Source: Luteimonas padinae (GTDB lineage Bacteria > Pseudomonadota > Gammaproteobacteria > Xanthomonadales > Xanthomonadaceae). From it: DNA of 64,000 nucleotides. Below, piece by piece: positions 46,035 through 57,013 of this stretch (position 1 is its first letter; the number at the start of each line of letters is the position of its first letter). A program made the translations under genes and the position numbers. The DNA lies in NCBI RefSeq assembly GCF_014652935.1, contig NZ_BMZT01000003.1:124001-188000 (forward strand), read 5' to 3'. The notes under the pieces were generated by a model. It saw only the letters and a program-made list of their open reading frames with translations, had not been told where the DNA came from and made no database searches.

Positions 46035-49000
46035 TCAGCCGGCCGCCCAGGGGCGGCTGCCCATGCCGACCTGGACCGCGCGCACGCCGTCCTCGCCTCG
46101 CAGGCGGTCGACGAGGTCCGGATCCACGCGGACCGCGTGCTGGCCGTCGAGGTCGAGCGAGCCGGCGCTGCCCGCCGGCAGCAGCAGGTCCAGGCGCAGC
46201 GGCGTCGGCCCCGGGCGGTGCGTCGACAGCAGGGCGTCCACGCGGTCTAGGGTGCCCGCGACGGACAGGTCCAGGCGCAGCGACAGCCGCCGCGCGGACT
46301 GGTTGCAGACTTCGTGGAAGTCCCAGGCGCGGCGTGCGCGCAGCGAGAAGCCGCCGCTGAACTCGTCCTCGCGCAGGCCGCCCTCGACGATCACGATGCG
46401 GCCGGTGGTCAGCAGCGGCGCGTGCTCCATCCAGGCCTCGGAGAAAAAGGCGCACTCGAGCCGCCCGCGCCCGTCCTCCAGCACCACGAAGGCCTGGCTC
46501 TCGCCGCGCTTGCGGATGCCGGTGACCTGGCCGGCGACGATCGCGGTGACCTCCTGGCGCCAGCCGCCACGGCCGCCTTCGCCATTGCCGTTGCCGCCCT
46601 TGCGCGCGGAGCTGGCCGATTCCCACAGCGCATCCAGCTGGCCGAGGTCGGTGCCGACCAGCGCCTTGAGCTCGCTGCGGTAGGGATCAAGCGGGTGGCC
46701 GCTCAGGTAATGCCCGAGCGTGTCGCGCTCGCCTGCCAGCTTCTGCGCCAGCGGCCATTCCGGCACTTCCGGCAGGGTGATCTGCGCCGCGGCCGCCGCA
46801 GGCTCCGCGAAGCCGCCGAACAGCGAGGCCTGCCCGGCCTCGCGCTCGCGCGCGAGCTGGTCGGTGGCCTTCAGCACCTCGGGCAGCTGCAGCATCAGCG
46901 AGGCGCGGTTGCAGCCGAGCGCGTCGAGCGCGCCCGCATTCACAAGGGCTTCGAGCGTGCGCCGGTTGAGGCGCGCCGATTCGTTGCGCCGGCAGAAATC
47001 CAGCAGATCGACGTAGGCGCCGCCGCGTGCGCGCTCCTCGGCGATCGCCTCGCAGGCGCCCTGGCCGACGCCCTTCACCGCGCCCAGGCCGTAGCGCAGC
47101 GTGCGCGGGTCGATCGCCTCGAACATGTAGGACGAGTGGTTCACGTCCGGCGGCAGCACCTCCAGCCCGAGCGCGCGCGCCTCGGCGAGGAAGCCCACGA
47201 CCTTGTCGGTGCTGTCCATGTCGCTCGACAGCACCGCGGCCATGAACTCGGCAGGATGGTGCGCCTTGAGCCAGGCGGTCTGGTAGGACACCAGCGCGTA
47301 GGCGGCGGCGTGCGACTTGTTGAAGCCGTAGCCGGCGAACTTCTCCAGCAGGTCGAAGATCGGGCCGGACACCTTCGGTTCGATGCCGTGCGTCTGCTGC
47401 GCGCCGGCCTCGAATTTGGCGCGTTCACGCGCCATCTCCTCGACCTTCTTCTTGCCCATCGCGCGGCGCAGCAGGTCGGCGCCGCCCAGCGAATAGCCGC
47501 CCAGGATCTGCGCGGTCTGCATCACCTGTTCCTGGTACACCACCACGCCGTAGGTCGGCGCCAGCACCGGCTCCAGCAGCGGATGCGGGTACTTCACCTC
47601 GGCGCGGCCGTGCTTGCGCTCGATGAAGTCCGGGATCAGGTCCATCGGGCCCGGGCGGTACAGCGACACCAGCGCGATCAGGTCCTCGAAGCGGTCGGGC
47701 TTCGCGCGCTTGAGCAGTTCGCGCATGCCGCGCGATTCGAACTGGAACACGGCCACGGTGTCGCCGCGCGCGAACAGCTCGTAGGTCTTCGCGTCGTCGA
47801 GCGGGAGCTTGGCGATGTCCAGCGGCTCGACCGCGGCGTCGCCCTGCGCGGACCCATCCGCCGCATGGCGCCGGTTGATGGCCTTGACCGCCCAGTCGAT
47901 GATCGTGAGCGTGCGCAGGCCGAGGAAGTCGAACTTCACCAGGCCGATGGCTTCGACGTCGTCCTTGTCGAACTGGGTGACCGGGTTGCGCCCGGCGCCC
48001 TCGCCGTCGTGTTCGGCGAACAGCGGGCAGAAGTCGGACAGCGGCGAGGGCGCGATCACCACGCCGCCGGCGTGCTTGCCGGCGTTGCGGGTGAGGTCCT
48101 CGAGCTGCAGCGCGAGGTCGATGAGTTCGCGGACCTCGTCCTCGTCGTTGTAGCGCGCGATCAGTTCGTCCGAGCGCCAGGCGTCGTCCTTCTTCCCCTT
48201 TTCGGTCCGGCCCAGGGCGTCGGGCAGCGACACGCCCAGGGTCATCGGCACCAGCTTGGCGATGCCGTCGACCAGGCCGAAGGGATAGCCCAGCGCGCGG
48301 CCGGCGTCGCGCACCACGGCCTTCGCCGCCATGGTGCCGTAGGTGATGATCTGGCTGACGCGGTCGCGGCCATACTTGCGCGCGACGTAGTCGATGACCT
48401 CGTCGCGGCGGTCCATGCAGAAGTCGATGTCGAAGTCGGGCATCGACACGCGTTCCGGATTCAGGAAGCGCTCGAACAGCAGGTCGTAGGGCAGGGGGTC
48501 GAGGTCGGTGATCTCCAGCGCCCAGGCCACCAGCGAGCCGGCGCCCGAACCGCGGCCCGGGCCCACCGGAATGCCCTGCTCCTTGCCCCAGCGGATGAAG
48601 TCCGAAACGATCAGGAAGTAGCCGGGGAAGCCCATCCGGATGATGACGTCGAGCTCGGTCTCCAGGCGCGCCTGGTAGCTGGCGCGGTCGTGGCCGGCGG
48701 CCAGCGGCGCGTGCTCGAGCCGTCGCGCCAGGCCGTCGCGGGCCTCGCTGCGGATCCAGGAGTCGAGGGTGTGGTCGTCCGGGACCGGGAAGGCGGGCAG
48801 GTAGTAGGTGCCCAGGCGCAGTTCGAGGTTGCAGCGCTGTGCCAGCGCGACGGCGTTGTCGATCGCGTCGGGCGCGTCGGCGAACAGCGCCGCCATCTCC
48901 TCGCCGGATTTCAGGTACTGCTCGGCGGTGTAGTCGCGCGGACGGCGCGGATCGTCGAGCACTCGGCCCGAGGCGATGCAGACCCGCGCCTCGTGCGCCT

Positions 49001-49619
49001 CGAAGCCCTCGCGGTCGATGAAGCGGACTTCGTTGCCGGCCACCACCGGCAGCGCGCACAGCGACGAGGCCTGCAGCGCGAAGTCGTTGAACGCGGCCTC
49101 GTCGGCGAAGCCGCAGCGGGCGAGTGCCAGGTGCAGCCCGTCGCCGAACACGCCGCCCCAGTCGCGCAGCCAGGCTTCGGCCTGGTCGTGGCGGCCGGCC
49201 GCGACCAGCCGCCCGGCCGGGGACTGCCGGCCGGCCAGCGCGAACAGGCCGGCGTGGTCGTCGCGCAGCCAGTCAGGGCGCACCACCACGCCGTCGTGGC
49301 GCTGGCCTTCCATCCACGCCCGGGTCAGCAGGCGCGACAGCGACAGGTAGCCGGCGTGGTCGCGGCAGAGCAGGGTGAGCGTGGCGGGGGCCTCGTCGCC
49401 CTCGGCCAGGCTGATGTCGGCGCCGGCGATCGGCTTGATGCCGGCGCCTTCGGCGGCGCGGAAGAATTTGACCAGTGAAAACAGGTTGTTGCGGTCGGTC
49501 ACCGCCACCGAAGGCTGCCCCAGGGCCACGCAGCGCTTGACGAGCTCCGGGATGCGGATCGTCGAGTCGGCGAGCGAGTACTCGCTGTGGAGGGCAAGGT
49601 GGACGAAGCGTCGGGACAT
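46035..49619 (-). CDS. dnaE: DNA polymerase III subunit alpha
   Basis: 1194 aa replicative polymerase. Domains in order: an N-terminal PHP domain ([19 protein letters not shown]), a C-family polymerase core with catalytic aspartates in [16 protein letters not shown], helix-hairpin-helix (FGAVKGVGQ-type [14 protein letters not shown]), and a C-terminal OB fold ([20 protein letters not shown]). Length fits DnaE1 of the family. Confidence 0.97.
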   Translation of the reverse strand: MSRRFVHLALHSEYSLADSTIRIPELVKRCVALGQPSVAVTDRNNLFSLVKFFRAAEGAGIKPIAGADISLAEGDEAPATLTLLCRDHAGYLSLSRLLTRAWMEGQRHDGVVVRPDWLRDDHAGLFALAGRQSPAGRLVAAGRHDQAEAWLRDWGGVFGDGLHLALARCGFADEAAFNDFALQASSLCALPVVAGNEVRFIDREGFEAHEARVCIASGRVLDDPRRPRDYTAEQYLKSGEEMAALFADAPDAIDNAVALAQRCNLELRLGTYYLPAFPVPDDHTLDSWIRSEARDGLARRLEHAPLAAGHDRASYQARLETELDVIIRMGFPGYFLIVSDFIRWGKEQGIPVGPGRGSGAGSLVAWALEITDLDPLPYDLLFERFLNPERVSMPDFDIDFCMDRRDEVIDYVARKYGRDRVSQIITYGTMAAKAVVRDAGRALGYPFGLVDGIAKLVPMTLGVSLPDALGRTEKGKKDDAWRSDELIARYNDEDEVRELIDLALQLEDLTRNAGKHAGGVVIAPSPLSDFCPLFAEHDGEGAGRNPVTQFDKDDVEAIGLVKFDFLGLRTLTIIDWAVKAINRRHAADGSAQGDAAVEPLDIAKLPLDDAKTYELFARGDTVAVFQFESRGMRELLKRAKPDRFEDLIALVSLYRPGPMDLIPDFIERKHGRAEVKYPHPLLEPVLAPTYGVVVYQEQVMQTAQILGGYSLGGADLLRRAMGKKKVEEMARERAKFEAGAQQTHGIEPKVSGPIFDLLEKFAGYGFNKSHAAAYALVSYQTAWLKAHHPAEFMAAVLSSDMDSTDKVVGFLAEARALGLEVLPPDVNHSSYMFEAIDPRTLRYGLGAVKGVGQGACEAIAEERARGGAYVDLLDFCRRNESARLNRRTLEALVNAGALDALGCNRASLMLQLPEVLKATDQLAREREAGQASLFGGFAEPAAAAAQITLPEVPEWPLAQKLAGERDTLGHYLSGHPLDPYRSELKALVGTDLGQLDALWESASSARKGGNGNGEGGRGGWRQEVTAIVAGQVTGIRKRGESQAFVVLEDGRGRLECAFFSEAWMEHAPLLTTGRIVIVEGGLREDEFSGGFSLRARRAWDFHEVCNQSARRLSLRLDLSVAGTLDRVDALLSTHRPGPTPLRLDLLLPAGSAGSLDLDGQHAVRVDPDLVDRLRGEDGVRAVQVGMGSRPWAAG

Positions 49620-50169
49620 CGCGGGACCGCAGGTGCAGCAGGCAGGGTAGGGTCCCGCCCTCGCGCGGACAAGGCTTGACAGCCAGGCCCGCGCGGCCGA
49701 ACGGGAAGCTGCGGGGCCGCTCGCCGCGCAGCAGCGCCTCCTCGGTGCGCAACCGGCGGAAGTCGAAGTAGGCCTCGACGCGTGGGGATCTCGTCGGAGG
49801 CGGCCAGCGCGAGCGCCACCGACCGGAAGCGCGCGAGGCTCCGCACACCCGGTTCGAACCCGGCGATGTGGTGGCGCTGGGCCCTCGCTGGTCGATGGTG
49901 GCGCGCGCGCGGGCCGCCGACGATGGCGATCCCGCCGAGATCGCGCTGTACAACGCCGAGACGCTGTCGCTGCTCGGCGACACCGCGGCCTCTAACCGCG
50001 AACTGGCGCGTGCGAGGACATCCGGCATGGCGAAGGCGCGCATCCGCGCCAGCCCGGTGCTGGGAAAGTGAGGATGTGCGGCCGCCATGGCCGCGCGGAG
50101 GCATCCCCCGCAAGGGCCGGCGGGGCGCGTTGACCGGCCCGCAGCACTCGACCACCAGGAGGCATCGCG
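49620..50169. other. 550-base interval upstream of dnaE without a confident gene
   Basis: One plus-strand frame stays open from about 49772 to a stop at 50071 and encodes a smooth-looking C-terminal stretch (ALYNAETLSLLGDTAASNRE), but it has no good start: GTG at 49868 gives 67 aa with no ribosome site. It could be the remnant of a gene. The promoter of dnaE should lie in the first 100 bases. The GGTTCGAACC near 49851 resembles a tRNA T-loop but no tRNA can be folded around it. Confidence 0.35.
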
Positions 50170-50340
50170 ATGGCCAGCAGGAAACACCCGGACCACCCGG
50201 GCAAGGCGCAGACGCCCACGACCGGCAGGGAACCACCGAAGAAGGCGGAGGCGCCCCGTTCGGGCACCGCCGACAAGCGCATGGCGAAGGCGGGCGGCTC
50301 CGACCGGCGCCCCAAGAGCGGAGGGCCGGTAACCCGCTAG
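50170..50340 (+). CDS. Short basic, disordered protein
   Basis: 56 aa: begins MASRKHPDHPGKAQ and ends DRRPKSGGPVTR, rich in Lys, Arg, Pro and Gly, with no hydrophobic core. A perfect AGGAGG ribosome site stands 8 bases before the ATG. It lies on the opposite strand to both neighbours, with its stop 15 bases from the rnhB end. Small lysine-rich proteins like this are common in related genomes; function unknown. Confidence 0.6.
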   Translation: MASRKHPDHPGKAQTPTTGREPPKKAEAPRSGTADKRMAKAGGSDRRPKSGGPVTR

Positions 50341-50355
50341 TGCCTGCCGGCCGGC

Positions 50356-51012
50356 TCAGCCGGCCGCGAACAGGTCGCGCGCGCCGGCCTCGCGCACGGG
50401 CGCGAAGCTCCTGCGATGTTGCGGGCAGGGGCCGTGCGCGCGCAGCGCGGCCAGGTGCGCGGGCGTGCCGTAGCCCTTGTGGCCATCGAAGCCGTAGGCC
50501 GGGAACTCCCCGTGCAGGGCCAGCATGGCGCGATCGCGCGTCACCTTGGCCAGGATGGATGCCGCCGCGATGCTGCGGTCGCGGGCATCTCCGCCAACCC
50601 AGGCTTCGGCGGCGCAGGGCAGGCCGGGCGGGATCGCATTGCCGTCGATCCGGGCCAGCCCGGCCACGTGCGCGACGGCTTCGATGGCGCGGCGCATGCC
50701 GAGCATGGTGGCCTGGTAGATGTTGATGCGGTCGATCTCCGTGGCTTCGATCGCCACCACGTGCCAGGCCAGGGCGCGGTCGACGATGCGCGCGTACAGC
50801 TCCTCACGGCGCGCGTGCGCGAGCTGCTTGGAGTCGTCGAGGCCGTTGATCCGCGGGCGCGAGGGATCGAACACCACGGCCGCAACGACCACCGGCCCGG
50901 CGAGCGGCCCGCGGCCGGCCTCGTCGATGCCCGCGACCAGCGCGGATACCGCAGCCGAACCGGCCGGCGCTGGGCGCGAGCGGACTCCGACCAGCGGCGC
51001 GCGCTGCTTCAC
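50356..51012 (-). CDS. rnhB: Ribonuclease HII
   Basis: 218 aa from a GTG that overlaps the lpxB stop (GTGA). The catalytic motif [16 protein letters not shown] supplies Asp-Glu, with further acidic residues in [18 protein letters not shown] and [14 protein letters not shown]. It removes ribonucleotides from DNA. The first 25 residues before VAGIDEAG may be untranslated if an internal start is used. Order lpxA-lpxB-rnhB-dnaE is conserved. Confidence 0.95.
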   Translation of the reverse strand: MKQRAPLVGVRSRPAPAGSAAVSALVAGIDEAGRGPLAGPVVVAAVVFDPSRPRINGLDDSKQLAHARREELYARIVDRALAWHVVAIEATEIDRINIYQATMLGMRRAIEAVAHVAGLARIDGNAIPPGLPCAAEAWVGGDARDRSIAAASILAKVTRDRAMLALHGEFPAYGFDGHKGYGTPAHLAALRAHGPCPQHRRSFAPVREAGARDLFAAG

Positions 51013-52199
51013 GGCGCCGCGTCCGCCGGCGTGGAGGCGTGACGTGGATCGAGCAGTTCGGCCACCGCGGCCGCGGCCTCGCGCGAGGCGTCGCGGCGCA
51101 GCTGCAGGTGCAGGTCGCGGTAGCGTGGTTCGAGCGCCTCGATCGCCTCCGGCTGCTGGAACCAGGCCAGCACCGCGTCGGCCAGCGCGAGCGGCGTGCA
51201 GTCGTCCTGCATCAGCTCGGGCGCGATGGTCTCGCCGGCAAGCACGTTGGGCAGGGCGTAGCGGTCGACCTTGAGCAGTCCGAGGCCCTTCACGATGGCG
51301 TGCGTCGTCGGCGAGATGCGGTAGCCGACCACCATCGGACGCTTGGCCAGCATCGCCTCCAGCGTGGCCGTGCCCGAGGCCAGCAGCACCACGTCGGAGG
51401 CCACCATCGCCGCGCGCGCGGAGCCGTCGAGCAGCCGGACCTGCGGCGCCGTGGCGCCGGGCGCCGGCAGCAGCTGCTCCAGCGCTGCGCGGCAGGCGGC
51501 GTTGGCGGCCGGCACCAGCACCTGCAGGCCCGGGATGCGCTCGGCGACCAGCGCGGCCGCCTGCAGGAAGGTCGGCGCCAGGCGTTCGATTTCGCCCAGG
51601 CGCGAGCCCGGGAGCACCGCCAGCACCGGCGCCTCCGTATCGACGCCCAGCGCCTGGCGGGCGCCGCGGCGGTCGGGATTGAGCGGCATCGCATCGGCCA
51701 TCGGGTGGCCGACGAAGCGCGCGTCGACGCCGTGGCGGGCATAGATCGCCGGTTCCATCGGGAACAGGCAGAGCACGCGGTCGGCACTGCGGCCGATCTT
51801 CGCCGCGCGGCCCTGGCGCCAGGCCCAGACCGAGGGGCTGACGTAGTGCACGGTGCACACGCCGCGCGCCTTCAGCCGGCGCTCGAGGCCGAGGTTGAAG
51901 TCGGGCGCGTCGATGCCGATGAAGACGTCGGGCGTCCAGTCCTGGATCCGGCGCTGCAGGCCGCGGCGCAGGCGCAGCAGGCGCGGCAGGTGGGCCAGCA
52001 CTTCGGACAGGCCCATCACCGCCAGCTCGCCTGCATCGTGCCAGGTGTCCACGCCGGCCGCGCGCATGGCGTCGCCGCCGATCCCGGCGAACTCCGCGTC
52101 GGGGAAGCGCTCGCGCAGGCCTTCCACCAGGCCGGCGCCGAGCAGGTCGCCGGAGGCTTCGCCGGCGACCAGCGCGAAGCGCGGCCCGCCGCCGGTCAC
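51009..52199 (-). CDS. lpxB: Lipid-A-disaccharide synthase
   Basis: 396 aa GT19 enzyme that joins UDP-diacylglucosamine and lipid [16 protein letters not shown] is the N-terminal motif; [30 protein letters not shown] and [20 protein letters not shown] are diagnostic. Starts with GTG in a 4-base overlap with lpxA. No LAB_N extension is present; a free LAB_N protein is encoded at 9122-9460. Confidence 0.96.
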   Translation of the reverse strand: MTGGGPRFALVAGEASGDLLGAGLVEGLRERFPDAEFAGIGGDAMRAAGVDTWHDAGELAVMGLSEVLAHLPRLLRLRRGLQRRIQDWTPDVFIGIDAPDFNLGLERRLKARGVCTVHYVSPSVWAWRQGRAAKIGRSADRVLCLFPMEPAIYARHGVDARFVGHPMADAMPLNPDRRGARQALGVDTEAPVLAVLPGSRLGEIERLAPTFLQAAALVAERIPGLQVLVPAANAACRAALEQLLPAPGATAPQVRLLDGSARAAMVASDVVLLASGTATLEAMLAKRPMVVGYRISPTTHAIVKGLGLLKVDRYALPNVLAGETIAPELMQDDCTPLALADAVLAWFQQPEAIEALEPRYRDLHLQLRRDASREAAAAVAELLDPRHASTPADAAP

Positions 52200-52990
52200 C
52201 GCAGCAGCGGCCTGTCGCCGCCCTCGATGAAGTCCAGCATCAGGCGCACGTCGTCGCTGCCCTCGGCGAGTTCGGCGAGCTTCGCGCGCGCCTCGTCCAG
52301 CGCCTCGCCGGACATGTAGACCGCGCGGTAGGCGCGCCTGATCGCGGCGATGCGCTCGGCGTCGAAGCCGCGGCGCTTCAGGCCCTCGGCATTGATCCCG
52401 CGCGGCCGGCCGTAGCCGTCCTGCGCGACCATCAGGAAGGGCGCCACGTCGCCGTTGACGAAGGCACCCATGCCGATGAAGGCGTGGTCGCCGATGCGGC
52501 AGAACTGGTGCACGCCGGCGAAGCCGCTGAGGATCACGTGGTCGCCGACCACGACGTGGCCGGCGAGCGTGGCGTTGTTGGAGAAGATGCAGTGGTTGCC
52601 GACGACGCAGTCATGGGCCACGTGCGTGTACGCCAGCAGCCAGTTGTCGCTGCCGATGCGGGTCACGCCGCCGCCGTCGCCGGTGCCGCGGTTGAGCGTG
52701 GTGAATTCGCGGATGACGTTGCGGTCGCCGATCTCCAGGCGCACGCTCTCGCCGCGGAACTTCTTGTCCTGGGGCTCGCCGCCGATCGCGGCGTGGCCGT
52801 GGACGTGGTTGTCGCGGCCGATGCGCGTCGGGCCCGTCACGCTGCAGTGCGGCCCGATGCGCGTGCCCGCGCCGATCTCGACCCCGGCGCCGATGATCGT
52901 GAAGGCGCCGATGCTGGCGCCCTCGCCGATGACGGCCGAGGGGTCGACGATCGCGCTGGCGTGGATGGCCGCGGCGGCCATGTCAGGCAT
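52196..52990 (-). CDS. lpxA: UDP-N-acetylglucosamine acyltransferase LpxA
   Basis: 264 aa left-handed beta-helix trimeric enzyme, first step of lipid A synthesis. Hexapeptide repeats run through the N-terminal two thirds. The catalytic His is in [19 protein letters not shown], and [17 protein letters not shown] follows. Either ATG at 52990 (overlapping fabZ by 8 bases) or at 52981 could be the start. Confidence 0.96.
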   Translation of the reverse strand: MPDMAAAAIHASAIVDPSAVIGEGASIGAFTIIGAGVEIGAGTRIGPHCSVTGPTRIGRDNHVHGHAAIGGEPQDKKFRGESVRLEIGDRNVIREFTTLNRGTGDGGGVTRIGSDNWLLAYTHVAHDCVVGNHCIFSNNATLAGHVVVGDHVILSGFAGVHQFCRIGDHAFIGMGAFVNGDVAPFLMVAQDGYGRPRGINAEGLKRRGFDAERIAAIRRAYRAVYMSGEALDEARAKLAELAEGSDDVRLMLDFIEGGDRPLLR

Positions 52991-53447
52991 CGACCTCGGC
53001 GCACAGGATGTCGGCGCTGGCGACCTGCTTCCCGTCCACGCTGGCGACGCCGCAGTACAGCGTCATGTTGCGGATCTCGCGCTTGACCGTGACCTCGATG
53101 TCGAGCCGGTCGCCCGGCACCACCATGTTGGCGAAGCGGGCATTGTCGACCTTGACCAGGTAGGACAGCCGGCCGACGTGACTGGCGCCGCCGCGCGCGA
53201 GCTGGGTGAGCAGGCCGCCGCCCTGGGCCATGGCCTCGATCACCAGCACGCCGGGCATCACCGGGCGGTCGGGGAAATGGCCCTGGAAATAGGCTTCGTT
53301 GGAGGTGACGTTCTTGTAGGCGAGCACGCGTTTTGCCTCGGCGTCGAACTCCACCACGCGGTCGATCAGCAGGAAGGGATAGCGGTGGGGCAGCATCGTG
53401 CGGATGCCTTCCACGCCGATCGGGAACGTGAGCTTGCCGGCGGTCAT
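52983..53447 (-). CDS. fabZ: 3-hydroxyacyl-ACP dehydratase FabZ
   Basis: 154 aa hot-dog-fold dehydratase of fatty acid elongation. [16 protein letters not shown] starts the fold; the active-site helix is [20 protein letters not shown] with catalytic His and, further on, Glu. The ATG overlaps the lpxD stop (ATGA). Its location between lpxD and lpxA links the supply of 3-hydroxyacyl-ACP to lipid A synthesis. Confidence 0.96.
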   Translation of the reverse strand: MTAGKLTFPIGVEGIRTMLPHRYPFLLIDRVVEFDAEAKRVLAYKNVTSNEAYFQGHFPDRPVMPGVLVIEAMAQGGGLLTQLARGGASHVGRLSYLVKVDNARFANMVVPGDRLDIEVTVKREIRNMTLYCGVASVDGKQVASADILCAEVDA

Positions 53448-54466
53448 GTCTTCTCCTTGCCGAGCGCCTGCACCTGGCGGGCGAGCGCGTCGAGTTGCCT
53501 GAAACGGGCCGCGCTCCTGCGCCAGCTCCGGTTGTCCATGAGCGGCGTGCCCGAGGAATACTCGCCGGGCGCGTCGATCGATGCGGTGACCAGGGCCATC
53601 GCGGTGATGGTGACCCGGTCGCAGATGCTGATGTGGCCCACGATGCCGGCGGCGCCGCCGATCAGGCAGTAGCGGCCGATCGTGGTGCTGCCCGCCACCG
53701 CCACGCAGCCGGCCATCGCGGTGTGCGCGCCGATGCGGACGTTGTGGGCGATCTGGATCTGGTTGTCGAGGCGCACGTCCTCGCCGAGCACCGTGTCCTC
53801 GATCGCGCCGCGGTCGATGGTGGTGTTGGCGCCGATCTCGCAGTCGTCGCCGACCACGACGCCGCCCTGCTGCGGGACCTTGATCCAGCGCCCGGCGTCC
53901 ATGGCCAGGCCGAAGCCGTCGGCGCCCAGGACCGCGCCCGGATGAATGAGCACGCGCTCGCCCAGGCGCACGCGGCGCACCAGGGTCACGCGCGCGACCA
54001 GCTGGCTGCCGGCGCCGACCACGCAGTCCTCGCCGATGACGCAGCCGGGCCCGACGATCGCGCCGGGCCCGATGCGCGAGCGCGCGCCCACGCAGGCCAG
54101 CGGGCCGATCTCGGCGCCGGGATCGATGTCGGCGGACCCGTCGACCACTGCCGTGGGGTGCACGCCGGGATTCGCGGCCGGCTCCGGATCGAACAGGGCC
54201 GCGATCTTCGCGAAGGCGACGTAGGGATCCCGCGCGACCAGCAGGGTGCGGTCCAGGCCTTCGGCATCGTCCTCGCGCACCACCACGACGCCGGCGGCGG
54301 AGCCGGCGAGCTGGCCGCGGTAGCGGGGATTGGACAGGAACGACAGCTGCCGCGGCCCGGCGCCGGCCAGGGTGGCCACGGCTTCGACCACGGCGCCGCC
54401 ATCGCCGCGCAGCGACAGACCGAAGCGTTCGGCCAAGGCCGCCGCCGTGTACGTCCTGGACTGCAT
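53444..54466 (-). CDS. lpxD: UDP-3-O-(3-hydroxyacyl)glucosamine N-acyltransferase
   Basis: 340 aa third enzyme of lipid A synthesis. An N-terminal uridine-binding domain (LSFLSNPRYRGQLAGSAAG) precedes hexapeptide repeats (IGPGAIVGPGCVIGEDCVVG). The active His is in DNQIQIAHNVRIGAHTAMAG. It lies 18 bases after bamA; many gammaproteobacteria have skp in between, but none is present here. Confidence 0.95.
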   Translation of the reverse strand: MQSRTYTAAALAERFGLSLRGDGGAVVEAVATLAGAGPRQLSFLSNPRYRGQLAGSAAGVVVVREDDAEGLDRTLLVARDPYVAFAKIAALFDPEPAANPGVHPTAVVDGSADIDPGAEIGPLACVGARSRIGPGAIVGPGCVIGEDCVVGAGSQLVARVTLVRRVRLGERVLIHPGAVLGADGFGLAMDAGRWIKVPQQGGVVVGDDCEIGANTTIDRGAIEDTVLGEDVRLDNQIQIAHNVRIGAHTAMAGCVAVAGSTTIGRYCLIGGAAGIVGHISICDRVTITAMALVTASIDAPGEYSSGTPLMDNRSWRRSAARFRQLDALARQVQALGKEKT

Positions 54467-54484
54467 CTCGCGCGTCCCCGGCGG

Positions 54485-56947
54485 CTAGAACGCGCCGCCG
54501 AAGGTGAACTGCAGGCGCTCCAGCTCGTCGCCATCCTCCTTGCGGAGCGGCATCGCGTAGCTGATCGAGATCGGGCCGACCGGCGCGCGCCACATCAGGG
54601 CGATGCCGGCCGAGGCGCGCAGCTCGCCGGCGTCGAACGCGTCGACGTCCTTGAACACGTTGCCGAAGTCGACGAAGGCCGAGACGCGCGCGGCGGGCGA
54701 GTCGAGCAGGGTGGGGAAGAACATCTCCAGCGAACCGATCGTCTTCACCGCGCCGCCGATGACCTGCTGGTAGCTGCTGTTCCAGGCGGCCTCGCGCGGG
54801 CCCAGCGTGTTGTCGCGGAAGCCGCGCACCGAGCGCGCGCCACCGGCGTAGAAGTTCTCGAAGAACGGCAGGCCGTCGGCCACCGCCTCGCGCGGGATGG
54901 GATCGCCGGTGGGCGGCGCGTCCTCGTCGGCGGGGATGTAGGGGTCGTAGACGATGCCGTAGCGCGGGTCGCCGTAGCTGTCGCCGTAGCCCAGCTCCAG
55001 CCGCGTGTTGAGCACCATCGCCCGCGTGAGCGGCCAGTACTTGGAGAACTCGTAGTTGAGCTTGAAGTACTCGGCCGTGGAGCCGGGCAGGGTCACTTCC
55101 GCCGACACCCGCTGCAGCGTGCCGCGGGTGGGCTGGAGGAAGTCGTTGCGGGTGTCGCGCGCCCAGCTCACCTCGCCGCGCCAGGCGTGGAAGGTGCGCT
55201 GGCCGATGACGTCGATGTAGTCGACGATCGACTGCGGCGAGCTGCCCCGCCACGCGAAGATCTGGTTGCTGTCGATGCCGAACATCGCCGAGACGGTGTC
55301 GTGTTCGGTGATCGGCACGCCCAGCACCATCTGCGCGGCGCGGCTGGTCGAGGAGTACTGCGCGGTGTTGAACTCGGAGTTGTCGAACTCGCGCCACCAC
55401 AGGTTGTAGCCCAGCGACAGGCCGCTGTCGTTGAAGTACGGGTTCATGTACGAGAACGAATAGCGCTGCAGGTACACGTTGCGCTGCGCTTCCACCGAGA
55501 TGCGGTTGCCGCTGCCGAGGAAGTTGTTCTGCGACAGCTGCACCGACGTGGTCATGCCGCTGAGCTGGGAGTAGCCCAGGCCGAACATGAAGCTGCCGGA
55601 CGTGGTCTCGGTGACGCTGAACTCCACGTCCACCTGGTCGTTGCTGCCGGGGACCGGCTTGGTCTCGACATTGACGCTGCCGGACTCGAAGAAGCCCAGT
55701 CGCTGCAGGCGCACCTTGGACCGGTCGATCGCGGCCTGCGAATACCACGCGCCCTCGAACTGGCGCATCTCGCGGCGCATCACCTCGTCGGCGGTGCGGC
55801 TGTTGCCCTTGAACACGATGCGGCGGACGCTGACGCGCGGGCCGGGGACCACCTGCAGGTTGATGTCGACGCGGCGGTTCTCGCGGTCGACCTCGGGCAC
55901 CACGTTCACCTGGGCGAAGGTGTAGCCGATGTTGCTCAGCGTGGCGGAGATCTGCTCGGAGCTGAACTCGAGCAGGGCGCGCGAGAAGGTCATCTCCGGC
56001 TTCAGCAGCACCAGGCGTTCGATGTCCTCCTTCGGCAGGATCGTGTCGCCGGTGACCTCGACCGAGTCGACCGTGTACACCTCGCCCTCGGTAAGGCCGG
56101 CGGTGATGTACATGTCGCGCTTGTCGGGGCTGATCGAGACCTGGATGTTGTCCTCGCTGAAGTCCACGTAGCCGCGGTCGAGGTAGAAGTTGCGCAGCTT
56201 CTCGCGGTCGCCCTCGAGCTTCTCGCGCGAGTACTGGTCGTCGCGGCGGTACCAGCTCAGCCAGTTGCTGGTGCCGGACTCCCAGCTGTCGGTGAGGGTC
56301 TCGTCGTCGAAGGTCTCGTTGCCGATGAGGTTGATGTGGCGGATCTTCGCCGGCTTGCCTTCGTCGACCTTGATGCCCACGTCCACGCGGTTGCGGTCCA
56401 GCGGCGACACCGTGGGGGTGATCACCACGTTGTACTTGCCGCGGTTGTTGTACTGGCGGGTGAGTTCCTGGGTGACGCGGTCGAGCGCCAGCCGGTCGAA
56501 GGTCTCGCCCTCGGCCAGGCCGATGTCGTTCAGGCCCTTGGTCAGGTCCTCGGTCTTGATGTCCTTGTTGCCGGTCAGCGTCAGCTTGTTGATCGCCGGG
56601 CGTTCCTTCACCTCGATCACCAGGATGTCGCCCTGGCGGCCGGCGCTGACGTCCTCGAAGAAGCCGGTCGCGTACAGCGCGCGGATGGCGTCGCCGATGC
56701 GGCTGCCGTCGACGGTGTCGCCGCGCTCGATCGGCAGGTAGGTGAACACGGTGCCGGCGCCGATGCGCTGCAGGCCGTCGACGCGGATGTCGGACACCGT
56801 GAACGCGCCAGGCGCCGGGGCCGCGGCCGGCTGGGGTGCAACGCCGAAGGCGGCCTGGGGGTCGACCGGCTGCTGGGCCCAGGCCGGCGCTGCGAGCGTC
56901 GAGGCGAGGGTGATGGCGAGCAGGCGGCGGTTCGGGAATCGCGTCAT
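54485..56947 (-). CDS. bamA: Outer membrane assembly factor BamA
   Basis: 820 aa from MTRFPNRRLLAITLASTLAA, chosen because it gives a proper signal peptide cleaved near AWAQQ; an in-frame ATG at 57007 would add 20 charged residues. Five POTRA domains (for example FTVSDIRVDGLQRIGAGTVF) lead into the C-terminal 16-strand barrel; the conserved VRGFRDNTLGPR loop and a terminal aromatic residue (FGGAF) are present. It folds beta-barrels into the outer membrane. Confidence 0.96.
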   Translation of the reverse strand: MTRFPNRRLLAITLASTLAAPAWAQQPVDPQAAFGVAPQPAAAPAPGAFTVSDIRVDGLQRIGAGTVFTYLPIERGDTVDGSRIGDAIRALYATGFFEDVSAGRQGDILVIEVKERPAINKLTLTGNKDIKTEDLTKGLNDIGLAEGETFDRLALDRVTQELTRQYNNRGKYNVVITPTVSPLDRNRVDVGIKVDEGKPAKIRHINLIGNETFDDETLTDSWESGTSNWLSWYRRDDQYSREKLEGDREKLRNFYLDRGYVDFSEDNIQVSISPDKRDMYITAGLTEGEVYTVDSVEVTGDTILPKEDIERLVLLKPEMTFSRALLEFSSEQISATLSNIGYTFAQVNVVPEVDRENRRVDINLQVVPGPRVSVRRIVFKGNSRTADEVMRREMRQFEGAWYSQAAIDRSKVRLQRLGFFESGSVNVETKPVPGSNDQVDVEFSVTETTSGSFMFGLGYSQLSGMTTSVQLSQNNFLGSGNRISVEAQRNVYLQRYSFSYMNPYFNDSGLSLGYNLWWREFDNSEFNTAQYSSTSRAAQMVLGVPITEHDTVSAMFGIDSNQIFAWRGSSPQSIVDYIDVIGQRTFHAWRGEVSWARDTRNDFLQPTRGTLQRVSAEVTLPGSTAEYFKLNYEFSKYWPLTRAMVLNTRLELGYGDSYGDPRYGIVYDPYIPADEDAPPTGDPIPREAVADGLPFFENFYAGGARSVRGFRDNTLGPREAAWNSSYQQVIGGAVKTIGSLEMFFPTLLDSPAARVSAFVDFGNVFKDVDAFDAGELRASAGIALMWRAPVGPISISYAMPLRKEDGDELERLQFTFGGAF

Positions 56948-57013
56948 CAATGGCGTCCGGGTCTGGCGTTGCGTGGGGGTGGGGCGGTGGGTCCGGCGGT
57001 CATGCATGCGGCG

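Noticed and set aside
46314-49478. A 1054-codon open frame on the plus strand
   Set aside because: Antisense of dnaE with shadow composition.
49845-49866. tRNA T-loop-like sequence GGTTCGAACC
   Set aside because: No matching D-arm, anticodon arm or acceptor stem on either strand; TTCGAA is palindromic and can occur by chance.
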